The notes below the pieces were generated by a model. It saw only the letters and a list, made by a program, of their open reading frames with translations, ran no database searches and was not told the origin of the DNA. From contig CAPOZU010000010.1 in the NCBI GenBank assembly GCA_948676835.1, positions 1-64,000 on the forward strand: 64,000 bases of DNA. The letters are read 5' to 3'. The position numbers and the translations under genes were made by a program. This stretch comes from an uncultured Clostridia bacterium (GTDB lineage Bacteria > Bacillota > Clostridia > TANB77 > CAG-508). Positions 17,256 to 25,474 of the stretch are shown piece by piece (position 1 is the stretch's first letter; every line of letters begins with the position of its first letter).

Positions 17256-18104
17256 TTATTTCATTTGAATTTTTGTAGCTTTAACCACATTATTTAAAAG
17301 CATAGCAATCGTCATTGGTCCTACTCCACCTGGAACAGGTGTAATATAACTTGTTTTTTTACTTACTCCTTCAAAATCAACATCTCCAACAATACTTCCA
17401 TCTTCTAATCTATTAATTCCAACATCTATTACAACGCTACCATCTTTTACCATATCTTCTTTTAAGAATTTTGGCTTTCCTATAGCGCTTATTATAACAT
17501 CTGCATTTTTTGTTATTTCTCCAATATTTTGTGTTCTAGAATGACAAACTGTAACAGTTGCATTTTTATTTAACATACATTGTATCATTGGTTTTCCAAC
17601 AATATTGCTTCTTCCTAAAATAACAGCATTTTTTCCTTCTAGTTCAATGTTATATTCTTCAAACATTTTTATTACTCCATAAGGTGTACATGAAATAAAT
17701 GCATCTTCTCCTATTGTAAGATTTCCAACATTTACTGGATTAAATCCATCAACATCTTTTTCTGGTAGTATTGCTCTAAAAGCTTTGTTTATATCTATAT
17801 GTTTTGGGACTGGACTCTGAAGTAAAATTCCGTTTATTGTGGAATCATTATTCAATTTTTCTATAATTTGTAATAATTCTTCTTCTGATGTATTTTCTTC
17901 AAATAGAAATTCTTCAAATTCTATTCCTGTTTTTTCACATGCTTTTGATTTATTTCTAACATAAACAGTTGACCCTGGATCATTTCCAACCATTATAACT
18001 GCAAGCTTTGGATTCACTCCACTTTCTTTTAAAATTGCTACCTCTTTTTTTAAATTTTTTCTTATTTTCTTTGCTAATTCTTTTCCATCTATTAATTCTG
18101 ACAT
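17256..18104 (-). CDS. folD: bifunctional methylene-THF dehydrogenase / methenyl-THF cyclohydrolase
   Basis: FolD interconverts 5,10-methylene-, methenyl- and 10-formyl-tetrahydrofolate. The 282 residues hold VGNDPGSTVYVRNKSKACEK with the catalytic Lys, GILLQSPVPKHID, the NADP-binding GRSNIVGKP, and the C-terminal PGGVGPMTIAML. All are intact and the length is normal. The start lies 1 base after the stop of the SH3-domain protein gene, so it is the last gene of the sortase-SH3-folD run and ends at the terminator at 17211-17241. Confidence 0.97.
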   Translation of the reverse strand: MSELIDGKELAKKIRKNLKKEVAILKESGVNPKLAVIMVGNDPGSTVYVRNKSKACEKTGIEFEEFLFEENTSEEELLQIIEKLNNDSTINGILLQSPVPKHIDINKAFRAILPEKDVDGFNPVNVGNLTIGEDAFISCTPYGVIKMFEEYNIELEGKNAVILGRSNIVGKPMIQCMLNKNATVTVCHSRTQNIGEITKNADVIISAIGKPKFLKEDMVKDGSVVIDVGINRLEDGSIVGDVDFEGVSKKTSYITPVPGGVGPMTIAMLLNNVVKATKIQMK

Positions 18105-18105
18105 T

Positions 18106-19272
18106 TTATTTTACATCCTTTTTATTAATATAATATACTCCACCAAAAGCTACTATTGTTGTTATTGTTGTTATTGTAGTTATTACTATATAAAGCGTTG
18201 ATGCAATATTATTTCCAACTTCTGGTAAAACTCCTATTTCTTCCTGTAATATTTGAAGTTCTGTTTTTTCTCCTTCTATTGGTTCTTCTGTTGTAGGTTC
18301 CTCTGTTGTTGGCTCTTCCTCATCTTCTTCCGTTTTTTCTTTAGTAATTAAAGTAGATAAAACAAAAACATCTTTTCCTTCATATTTTACTCTAGACCAT
18401 CCATTATCTGTTATTCCTGTTCTTGTAATCTCTTGTCCCTTTTTTAAATAACCTGCCTTATCACTTTGAGTAGTCCAACTTTTTCTTAAATTACAATTTT
18501 GTTTAGCGTAAACAATTTCATTTACTTCTGTAATTTTGACTTCTTTTTCATCTGGCTTTTCACTTGGTGTTTCATCTTTTGTTAAATATTGAGAATATAT
18601 GTATCCTGTTTGACCATTATAGCTGACTCTAGACCAACCATTACTACTAATTCCTGTTCTTGTTAATTTTGTGTTTTTATCTAAAGTAGTTATTTTTGCA
18701 CTACTAGTAGAATAGCTTTTTCTTAAATTAACTCTATCATTTGTAAAAACAGCTTCATTTACATCTGTAAATTTTACTTCTGTTGGTTTATCAGGCTCTG
18801 ATGGTGTAGTCTGTGCAGGAGGCTGTGTAGGTTTATCAGGCTCTGATGGTGTAGGTGGTGCTGGTGGTGTTTCTGCTTCTATATTTAATGTAGTAGAAGT
18901 ACTTCCACCATCTTCTATTACTTTTCCATTTTTATCATTTAAATATATGTTTGTTGCTGTTACTGTTGTATTTCCAGCAACTGTTGCATTAAAAGTAATT
19001 GATTTACTATCATAACCTTGAAATCCATTTACATATGTTATTTTTCCACTTTTTGTTGTTCCATCACTATATTTTACAGTAATATCACAATTGGCATCAT
19101 ATGCATCAGCAGGTAAATTAATTGTTACTGTAAAGTTTCCACCAACTTTTACATTACTTGAACAGCTTATACTTGCTTTACTTGCTGCATTTACAATTGG
19201 AACAGAACTAAATATTCCTATAATCATTATTAAAAATATTAGTAAACTTTTAGATAATATTCTTTTCATCAT
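18106..19272 (-). CDS. secreted SH3-domain protein with a probable sorting signal
   Basis: 388 residues. A signal peptide (about 1-29, ending VNAAS) is followed by a beta-rich domain of about 100 residues, a proline-rich linker with two copies of TPSEPDKPT, two bacterial SH3 domains (each with NLRK and GWSRV) near 175-235 and 255-315, an acidic linker, and at 349 LPEVG followed by a hydrophobic segment and KKDVK. That tail has the layout of a sortase signal. The ATG overlaps the stop of the sortase gene by 4 bases, with AGGAGG inside that gene. I infer a cell-wall-bound protein that is a substrate of the neighbouring sortase. If LPEVG is not cleaved it is simply membrane-anchored. Confidence 0.8.
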   Translation of the reverse strand: MMKRILSKSLLIFLIMIIGIFSSVPIVNAASKASISCSSNVKVGGNFTVTINLPADAYDANCDITVKYSDGTTKSGKITYVNGFQGYDSKSITFNATVAGNTTVTATNIYLNDKNGKVIEDGGSTSTTLNIEAETPPAPPTPSEPDKPTQPPAQTTPSEPDKPTEVKFTDVNEAVFTNDRVNLRKSYSTSSAKITTLDKNTKLTRTGISSNGWSRVSYNGQTGYIYSQYLTKDETPSEKPDEKEVKITEVNEIVYAKQNCNLRKSWTTQSDKAGYLKKGQEITRTGITDNGWSRVKYEGKDVFVLSTLITKEKTEEDEEEPTTEEPTTEEPIEGEKTELQILQEEIGVLPEVGNNIASTLYIVITTITTITTIVAFGGVYYINKKDVK

Positions 19273-19946
19273 TTGTCCTCCTCTGCTTTAACAACAAGTC
19301 TTTTGGTACTACCGGATTGACAAGTAATTAATGTTATTTCTACTTTTTCTTCATCTTGAAGTAAACATTCTAGGTTATCTGGTTCAACTTCATATGTTTT
19401 AGTAACTTTATATGTAGTTTCTTCCATATGTCTATCAATTACTGTAAATTTATCATCAACTTTTATTTGAGAAAGATTTTTAAAAACTTTTTCTTGATTA
19501 TGTCCAGCTATACAAAAATTTCCATAATTATTTATGCTTGCTCCATTATCAATTTTTCCTACACCATTTTGTAAAGCTTTTGCTTCTGTTGAATCTAATA
19601 TGTATTGTTCTATATTTAAATCCTTTATTATAATCTTTCCTAAAACTTTATATCCTTCAATTGTTTCTGACATCTTTGGTATATCTTCTTTAGGTTGCTC
19701 TACTTTAGTTTCTGGTTTATTGATAACAAATTTATATAAAAGGACACCTGCAATTATTAAAACTGCAATAACACCTATAATAATTAATAATTTTTTATAA
19801 TTAAATTCATCATCATAATAATCATCTTCTTCAAATTCTTCCTCTCTAGGAGAATTTGCTTCTGGAAAAGTAATGTTTTCTTTGTAATACTCATCATCAA
19901 AGCTATTTCTTTTTTCTCTCCAATTTGTAGAATGTTTTCCACCCAT
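19269..19946 (-). CDS. sortase
   Basis: A transpeptidase that fixes surface proteins to the cell envelope. 225 residues: a charged, disordered start, a membrane anchor near 50-70, then the sortase beta-barrel with the catalytic His in FCIAGHNQ, Cys in ITLITCQSG and Arg in TKRLVVKA. The class cannot be fixed from sequence alone. GGAGG precedes the ATG. The downstream gene overlaps by 4 bases and encodes a protein with an LPEVG tail, its likely substrate. Confidence 0.92.
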   Translation of the reverse strand: MGGKHSTNWREKRNSFDDEYYKENITFPEANSPREEEFEEDDYYDDEFNYKKLLIIIGVIAVLIIAGVLLYKFVINKPETKVEQPKEDIPKMSETIEGYKVLGKIIIKDLNIEQYILDSTEAKALQNGVGKIDNGASINNYGNFCIAGHNQEKVFKNLSQIKVDDKFTVIDRHMEETTYKVTKTYEVEPDNLECLLQDEEKVEITLITCQSGSTKRLVVKAEEDK

Positions 19947-19972
19947 TTAGAGCACCTCCATTTCATCTTTTG

Positions 19973-20803
19973 CTATTTTCTTATAAAAATTAATGCAAAT
20001 ATTATTAGTCCCAATAATATTCTATAAATCGCAAATCCTTTAAAACTTCCTTTTTTTAAATAATCCATTAAAAATTTTACAACTATTAGACCTACAATAA
20101 AACTTGCTATAACTCCAATCCAAAAAGCTGCTGAAGTTAATGCAAATTCTGTTATATCCACTAAAACTGCAGCTGCAACTATTGGTGTAGATAGAAGAAA
20201 TGAAAACTTTGCAGCACTTTCTCTATCTATTTTTAAGGCTCTTGCTATAGTCATTGTAATTCCTGAACGAGATACTCCAGGAAATGCTGCTGCTAATGCT
20301 TGTGAAATTCCAACTAACACTGACTGTTTTAAAGTTATTTCTTCATATTTGTATTTGCTTTCTGCTTTTTTATCAACTATTGCTAAAATAATTCCCATAA
20401 TAATTAATGCAAAAGCAATTAACCCCATTTCTAACTTGAAATTATCTCCAATTATCATATCTGAAACTTTATCTAAAACTAGAGCCAAAATTCCAGCAGG
20501 TATTGTTGCAATCACTAAATACCAAAATATCTTTCCATCAACCGAATCTTCTTTTTTTACTACTTTATTAAAACCTGCTTTTATAAGTTTTATCCAATCT
20601 TTTAAAAAGAACATTCCTATTGCAATTAATGTTCCAAAATGTAAGGCAACATCAAAAGAACCTTTAAATTCTTGAGTAAATGCTACATTTTCTGTCCATC
20701 CTAAAATCCATGGAATAACATTTAAATGTGCAGAACTTGAAACTGGTAATAACTCTGTTAGTCCTTGCACAATTCCTAATATTAAAGCTTGTATTATTGT
20801 CAT
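19973..20803 (-). CDS. uppP: undecaprenyl-diphosphatase (BacA/UppP)
   Basis: An integral membrane phosphatase that recycles undecaprenyl pyrophosphate to the monophosphate carrier used for peptidoglycan; its excess gives bacitracin resistance. 276 residues with about eight membrane segments, the N-terminal GIVQGLTELLPVSSSAHL motif and the second PGVSRSGITM motif with active-site Glu, Ser and Arg all present. CGGAGG precedes the ATG. It is placed between dpaA and the sortase gene with short gaps, so may be co-transcribed with both. Confidence 0.96.
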   Translation of the reverse strand: MTIIQALILGIVQGLTELLPVSSSAHLNVIPWILGWTENVAFTQEFKGSFDVALHFGTLIAIGMFFLKDWIKLIKAGFNKVVKKEDSVDGKIFWYLVIATIPAGILALVLDKVSDMIIGDNFKLEMGLIAFALIIMGIILAIVDKKAESKYKYEEITLKQSVLVGISQALAAAFPGVSRSGITMTIARALKIDRESAAKFSFLLSTPIVAAAVLVDITEFALTSAAFWIGVIASFIVGLIVVKFLMDYLKKGSFKGFAIYRILLGLIIFALIFIRK

Positions 20804-20816
20804 TCTTATCCTCCGT

Positions 20817-21680
20817 TTATAACTCTTTTAGCACATGATATAATGTTTCTTTTATAAATTCAGCTGATGTAAGTGGTGCAACTTTTGCTGGTAAAGATAA
20901 AGCCCAAATTACTTTTAAACCTTTTTCTCTAGCAGCTTTTCTATCAACTCCACCAGGATTTGAGGCTAAATCCACTATAACTACTTCTTTTTTTACTAAA
21001 TTTAATCTCTCATCATCTAAAATTTGAAATGGTATTGTATTTATAATAACATCAAATTTTCCAAGATGTTCATTTAAATCATTTAAATGAATTGGATTAT
21101 ATCCATATGCCTTTATCCAAGAAATGTCTTCATTTTTTCTAGCTTCACAATATACTTTTGCTCCTATTCCATCAAGCATTTTGGATAAAACTTTACCAAT
21201 TCTTCCAAATCCCATAACTAAAACATTAGAACCATGAATTGTTCTTTGTGTTTCTTCCATAGCAATTTGTATTGTACCTTCTGCAGTAGCAATTGTATTT
21301 AATACTGAAAATTCTTCTCTTTTTAAAAGATCAGTAAATTGAATGTTATTATTATCTAACTGTTCTTTAATTCCAATGTTTCCAGCAATTAAATATTTTC
21401 CTTTTAATGCTTCTACAAAATCTTCTAAATTCACATTATTTCTACCAAAAGGTGTTGATAATCTTTTTCTATCACTAGATAAAGGAACTGGTCCAATTAC
21501 TACTTTTGAATAACTAACAGCTTCCTCTAAAGTAGGACACATATCAACTCCTTCTAGATTTAATAATTCTTCTGAATTTTCTAAAGCATAAGTATACACT
21601 TTATATCCGTCATTATTTAGCATTTCGATAAGTTTTACTATACGTAAATCCCCACCAACTACAGCTATTGATTTTTCCAT
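20817..21680 (-). CDS. dpaA: dipicolinate synthase subunit A
   Basis: Subunit A, with the flavoprotein subunit B, oxidises dihydrodipicolinate to dipicolinic acid for the spore core. The 287 residues begin with AVVGGDLRIVKLIEML, have PVPLSSD, a central NAD-binding VLVMGFGRIGKVLSKML, and VVIVDLASNPGGVD followed by WALSLPAKVAPLTSA. Sequence and length agree with DpaA/SpoVFA. The usual partner dpaB is not adjacent on either side. Expected to be expressed late in the mother cell, but I cannot identify its promoter. Confidence 0.93.
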   Translation of the reverse strand: MEKSIAVVGGDLRIVKLIEMLNNDGYKVYTYALENSEELLNLEGVDMCPTLEEAVSYSKVVIGPVPLSSDRKRLSTPFGRNNVNLEDFVEALKGKYLIAGNIGIKEQLDNNNIQFTDLLKREEFSVLNTIATAEGTIQIAMEETQRTIHGSNVLVMGFGRIGKVLSKMLDGIGAKVYCEARKNEDISWIKAYGYNPIHLNDLNEHLGKFDVIINTIPFQILDDERLNLVKKEVVIVDLASNPGGVDRKAAREKGLKVIWALSLPAKVAPLTSAEFIKETLYHVLKEL

Positions 21681-21771
21681 ATTATTTCCTCCATAATTTT
21701 ATTTGCTATATAAGCATTATTAATAATATTATTATCTGTTATTAATATTCCAAAATTAGTTTATCTTTAGT

Positions 21772-23112
21772 CTAAGAATTTCCTAATTCCTTTTGACGTT
21801 CTTCTTTTTCTTTTTTCTTTTCTTTTTTTAAAAACTCCAGTTCTTCTTCAAGTTCTTTTTGTTTTTTCAAATTTTCTTTATTAAATAAATAATCTACTTT
21901 TTCTTCTACTCTTTGTTTAGTAGTATTTTCGCTCATTTGCTCTATTAAAACAAAAGCCTCTTCCAAATAATTTCTAGCTTTTTCTTCTTGTTCTTCTAAA
22001 GATTTCTTTTTAGATGAATAATGATTTTCTTCATCTTCATCAACAAAAGCTTTTCCATCATCTTCTACCTCTTGTTCTTCCATATTTACAGAAACAGTAA
22101 TAAATTCTTTTATTTTTTTGAATGTTTTATCCTTTACTGCAACTTTCAAAAGTTTTGAATCTAATTCAATTGCTTTATTTAAAAAGTTTATAGCTTTATC
22201 TTTTTCACCTTTATAAATATATATTTTAGCAAGTTGATAATAAGACTTTGCTTCTAAATTTCCATATATACTTTTCTCAAAATAATTTTCTGCTGTATCA
22301 TAGTCTCCTTGAATAAAAGCTATTAATCCTAAATTATAGTTTGCATTATACATCAAATGATTTATTAAAGCAGCTCTCTCATACATTTCTTTAGCCATTT
22401 GAAAATCACTTAATCTAGTATATACGATACCTAAACAATAATATAATTCAAAATCGTTTGGCTTGTATCTTAATGCTTCTTGATATACATTTGCAGCTTC
22501 TTTAAATCTTTCTTCTTCACAAAGCATTTCACCTAAAAGTAATGAAGCTTCATAACAATCTGGCTTTGTTTTTAAAAGTGTTTCTAACATTTGAATAGCT
22601 TCTGCTTTTTTACCTAAATCTTTTAATAACTCTGCTATTTTAAAATAAGATTTATAATCATTTTTCTTTATATCTATTGCAGTTACATATTCATCTATAG
22701 CTTTTCTCATTCCACCTTCTTGCTCATAACATTCAGCAAGCATTTTATGTCCTAAATAGCTTTCAGGATATTTGGTAACAAGTTTTATTAATACTGCTTT
22801 AGCAGCTCTTTTATCGCCAATAAAAAATAAAAATTTTGCAATAGCTATACTTAATAATTCTGAAAAGTTTATACCTCTAGCTTCGATAATAATTATTGCA
22901 AGAGGCATTACAATTGAAAATAAATATCTTACAGTTCCCCAAAAGACATTTTCTCCAATTTTAAGTTTAATTTCTACAAAACTTACTGTTATTCCTATAG
23001 CTTCTATTACTAAAGCAATTATGTAATTAGCATCATTTTTTCTAATAATTTTAAAAAATATTATTATAAATAAGGAAAATGCAAGCAGCATAAATACTAC
23101 TTTTTCTAACAT
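21772..23112 (-). CDS. membrane-anchored TPR protein
   Basis: 446 residues with three hydrophobic segments in the first 90, then about seven tetratricopeptide repeats (for example YLGHKMLAECYEQEG and YNLGLIAFIQGDYDTAENYFEKSI) to about 320, and a long charged C-terminal coiled coil rich in Glu and Lys. TPR arrays are protein-binding scaffolds; the partner is unknown. A good promoter lies 60 bases upstream. 21681-21771 between it and dpaA holds no gene. Confidence 0.8.
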   Translation of the reverse strand: MLEKVVFMLLAFSLFIIIFFKIIRKNDANYIIALVIEAIGITVSFVEIKLKIGENVFWGTVRYLFSIVMPLAIIIIEARGINFSELLSIAIAKFLFFIGDKRAAKAVLIKLVTKYPESYLGHKMLAECYEQEGGMRKAIDEYVTAIDIKKNDYKSYFKIAELLKDLGKKAEAIQMLETLLKTKPDCYEASLLLGEMLCEEERFKEAANVYQEALRYKPNDFELYYCLGIVYTRLSDFQMAKEMYERAALINHLMYNANYNLGLIAFIQGDYDTAENYFEKSIYGNLEAKSYYQLAKIYIYKGEKDKAINFLNKAIELDSKLLKVAVKDKTFKKIKEFITVSVNMEEQEVEDDGKAFVDEDEENHYSSKKKSLEEQEEKARNYLEEAFVLIEQMSENTTKQRVEEKVDYLFNKENLKKQKELEEELEFLKKEKKKEKEERQKELGNS

Positions 23113-23173
23113 AATATTGTTTCCCTTCTACATCCTTTTTTGATTTATTTTTTCTATTCATAAAATCAAAATG

Positions 23174-23202
23174 ATTATATCATATAGGTTTTTTTTAAAC
23201 AA
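23174..23202 (-). promoter_or_regulatory. sigma-A promoter of the TPR gene
   Basis: On the minus strand, TTGTTT (23197-23202), 17 bases, TATAAT (23174-23179), 62 bases before the ATG. It stands back to back with the plus-strand promoter at 23269. Confidence 0.65.
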
Positions 23203-23268
23203 GAAAATCTTTAAAAAATAAAACAATATTTTAAAGATTAATATATAACTCCATCTTTTCTCAAAATA

Positions 23269-23297
23269 TTGTAATTTACATAATATTGTGTTATAAT
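23269..23297 (+). promoter_or_regulatory. promoter of the foreign-looking gene at 23355
   Basis: TTGTAA (23269-23274), 17 bases, TATAAT (23292-23297), about 58 bases before the ATG, with AGGAGG at the start codon. Confidence 0.65.
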
Positions 23298-23354
23298 TAA
23301 TGCATATGTTCTATAACTAAAAATCACATTATCACATCTTAGGAGGTAAACATT

Positions 23355-24293
23355 ATGAGTGGAATTACAATCAATGACTTTACGGTGACTATGGAAACTT
23401 ACGGTGCAAACCGTCTCCAAAACAGAATTGGATCCAGATATTCTGTTATTGTTCCTTGTTTTGAAGTTTGTGGAGTTGCTTTCATGCACTCTGGTTCATA
23501 TTACATTGTTCAGCGGGATCAAAAAGTTCCTGATGAAATAATGAATCAGGCTATGGCAACATTCGGCACAACACATCCTGGGGATGCTAAGAATTACTGG
23601 TGGGGTGAAATTCACAGTATTAAAGGTATGATTACTCTTGCAAGTATTATGGAGAAAAAGTATACTCCTGAACTTGTTGATGACCTTACTAACAAAACTT
23701 ATCAAAGATTGCTGGCAGAGTCGAATATCAAAAATGCTGAAATTTTTCCTTTTATGGAGATTCAAACTCCCAAAATGGAAGAACTACGCAAAGTTCTTTC
23801 CGATTACAGTAAACTTACAAACCCATTCTGTGATTCTAAGCTCCAATTCAAGGATCCTATCGAATACTTGGATAAAGTCACACCTGATTTTTGTGGTAAA
23901 GGTTCCTCATATCTATACCTCACAACCAATACGGCACAAACAAGGTATCTTAAAGATGATGAGGGCTGGAGTTACCAAAGCATGGTTTTGCTTCAGCGAA
24001 ACCGTCGAAACAAATCTGTAAACATTAGTCACTACTATAATAATGGTAAATACAAACGTCTGATTGATGAAGTCATCTATATTGACTACTCTGATAGAGC
24101 AGAAAGTGGCTACTACCATCATCCTGACGATTTGGATTTGCGTATTAGTCTGAAAACAGGATTGGCATGGGAGACTTACCATGAAGATTTGGCACATCCT
24201 GCCACTGATGAGGAAATCGATATTGCCATTTTCCACTTAAAGGACAGTATGAAGAGAATTAAACACAGAATTGTAAATAAAATCGTTCAGTAA
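23355..24293 (+). CDS. protein of unknown function, foreign composition
   Basis: 312 residues, soluble, with no signal peptide or membrane segment. I do not recognise a family. Features visible: an N-terminal MSGITINDFTVTMETYGANRLQNR, an aromatic stretch NYWWGEIHSIKG, and a C-terminal YYHHPDDLDLRIS. Base composition and codon choice are far richer in G and C than the neighbours, with CAG, CTC, CGT and an ordinary in-frame CGG. It has its own promoter, AGGAGG site and strong terminator, making a self-contained single-gene unit. Probable recent horizontal transfer. Two similar units lie at 36754 and 38087. Confidence 0.75.
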   Translation: MSGITINDFTVTMETYGANRLQNRIGSRYSVIVPCFEVCGVAFMHSGSYYIVQRDQKVPDEIMNQAMATFGTTHPGDAKNYWWGEIHSIKGMITLASIMEKKYTPELVDDLTNKTYQRLLAESNIKNAEIFPFMEIQTPKMEELRKVLSDYSKLTNPFCDSKLQFKDPIEYLDKVTPDFCGKGSSYLYLTTNTAQTRYLKDDEGWSYQSMVLLQRNRRNKSVNISHYYNNGKYKRLIDEVIYIDYSDRAESGYYHHPDDLDLRISLKTGLAWETYHEDLAHPATDEEIDIAIFHLKDSMKRIKHRIVNKIVQ

Positions 24294-24329
24294 TAAGTTG
24301 TAATTTTTCACCAATGTCTTTTGGATTTT

Positions 24330-24361
24330 AACGGAGTTTCAAAATTTGAAACTCCGTTTTT
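24330..24361 (+). terminator. strong terminator of the foreign gene
   Basis: AACGGAGTTTC and GAAACTCCGTT form an 11-bp stem, extended by further pairs, followed by TTTTT. The same AACGGAG...CTCCGTTTTT frame recurs after the metallo-hydrolase gene at 37469. Confidence 0.9.
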
Positions 24362-24366
24362 CCTAT

Positions 24367-24400
24367 AAAAAATAGCCTACTTTTAAGTAGGCTATTTTTT
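24367..24400 (-). terminator. terminator of the DUF1294 gene (bidirectional)
   Basis: AAAAAATAGCCTAC and its complement form a 14-bp stem reaching into the DUF1294 stop codon, with T-runs available on both strands. Confidence 0.85.
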
Positions 24401-24716
24401 AACCGAAAATTAATACTCTATATTTTATTATTACATAAATTATAAGCACAATTTCTGTAATTAATATTGTTGGCATTCCAACTGTAAATTTCATTTTTTT
24501 AGTTTTATGTCTAAATGTATACATTCCAGATATCGTACCAATTCCACCACCTAAAAGACACATTGTCATTAATGTTGCTTCTGGTATTCTCCACCACCCT
24601 TTTTGTGCTTTGAATTTATCAATTCCCATAGCTAAAAAACCAATAATATTTATACATAATAAATATATTAAAATATATTTTATATTAATTTTTATAATTT
24701 CTAAAAAAAATTCCAT
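24399..24716 (-). CDS. DUF1294 membrane protein
   Basis: 105 residues with membrane segments at about 10-32 and 80-102 and a shorter hydrophobic stretch between. MGIDKFKAQKGWWRIPE followed by GGGIGTISGMYTFRHKTKK is the hallmark of DUF1294, a small membrane family of unknown function. The start at 24716 has AGAAAGGA before the ATG; the frame is open 15 codons further upstream without a site. Confidence 0.85.
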   Translation of the reverse strand: MEFFLEIIKINIKYILIYLLCINIIGFLAMGIDKFKAQKGWWRIPEATLMTMCLLGGGIGTISGMYTFRHKTKKMKFTVGMPTILITEIVLIIYVIIKYRVLIFG

Positions 24717-24745
24717 TTCCTTTCTCCAATCCTTATTTTGATCTC

Positions 24746-24961
24746 TTAATGTATCAAGCAATATATAGGAATATTAGATATATACACATTTGCTAATCTA
24801 AAAATAAAAATTGTTACATATCCCATAAATAAATTATATGTTATTGATGAAACAACAAAAAAATCACTTTTTTCTTTTTCATTTAAATTAATCTGACCTA
24901 TTATCAGCATTATGCAAATATATATTAAAACAAATATAACATAAATCATCATATCATTCAA
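24746..24961 (-). CDS. small membrane protein, unknown
   Basis: 71 residues with two hydrophobic segments (about 5-22 and 38-62) separated by NLNEKEKSDF. No family recognised. The ribosome site is weak (AAAGAAAG), and the reading lies just upstream of the DUF1294 gene, suggesting a two-gene unit. It may be real but short length lowers certainty. 24962-25073 holds no gene that I can see. Confidence 0.45.
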   Translation of the reverse strand: MNDMMIYVIFVLIYICIMLIIGQINLNEKEKSDFFVVSSITYNLFMGYVTIFIFRLANVYISNIPIYCLIH

Positions 24962-25073
24962 TTCTTTCTTTTTTTCTAAATTGTTATTTGTGTGAGTAAA
25001 TTATTATACAATATTTAATTAATAGCATTATTTTTGAATAATATTTTAGAATATTTATTAAAATTCATATTTA

Positions 25074-25264
25074 ATCTAATTCATGAAAGTGTTTTATATT
25101 ATTTTCTTATACACCTTGGTGTCGCAACTTGCTAGTTGTAAATTATAAAATTCTTTTATAATTTACATAGCATGATAGTTGCTCCAAATCGCACTCACTG
25201 CGTTCGTTTGGTCGCTTACGCGGTGTATTTAAAAATACTATAAAACACTTTCATGAATTTAGAT
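25074..25264. repeat. 191-bp nested palindromic element, MITE-like or structured RNA
   Basis: Imperfect terminal inverted repeats of about 31-34 bp (25074-25104 and 25231-25264, core TTCATGAAAGTGTTTTATA) enclose further nested pairs: ATACACC/GGTGTAT, GCAACT/AGTTGC, TGCTA/TAGCA and a perfect 14-bp hairpin at 25137-25167. No open frame or transposase. The whole can fold into one long branched structure. It may be a miniature transposable element or a structured RNA; the strand is undetermined. Confidence 0.6.
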
Positions 25265-25274
25265 AAAGACATAG

Positions 25275-25440
25275 AATTACTCATTTCAGTAGAGTAGCGC
25301 GAAGAGAGTTTATATATTTTAAGGACGAAGTGTTCCGTGGGGACCGCTGAGTGCTGTTAAATGCAATAGCATTGTTACAGCACCAGTGGGATACACTGAG
25401 TCTAAAAAATATATAACTCTCTGGGAGCAACTTTTTGTTT
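25275..25440. ncRNA. candidate structured non-coding RNA, class unassigned
   Basis: A region of clearly higher GC than its surroundings folds as a rod. The closing stem pairs 25304-25319 with 25406-25421 (GAGAGTT/AACTCTC then AT pairs). Interior pairs AGTGT/ACACT and CGCTG/CAGTG flank an asymmetric bubble containing GTGGGGACC. The apical hairpin is GTGCTGT/ACAGCAC with AATGC/GCATT above it (25351-25383). A T-run follows at 25432-25436 on the plus strand. The rod-with-bubble shape recalls 6S RNA, but it is shorter and I cannot confirm the class or the strand. It lies 35 bases past the polC stop. Confidence 0.5.
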
Positions 25441-25474
25441 AATATTAAATTTTTATATTCACGCAAACAACAAT

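Noticed and set aside
25333..25345. GTGGGGACCGC resembling the conserved T-box sequence
   Set aside because: It does not match the motif base for base, no specifier stem precedes it, and there is no plus-strand gene downstream to control.
25275..25440. Identification as tmRNA, RNase P RNA, SRP RNA or 5S rRNA
   Set aside because: None of the hallmark motifs of those RNAs is present (for example the SRP GGAA loop or the RNase P core), and the length is wrong for tmRNA and RNase P RNA.
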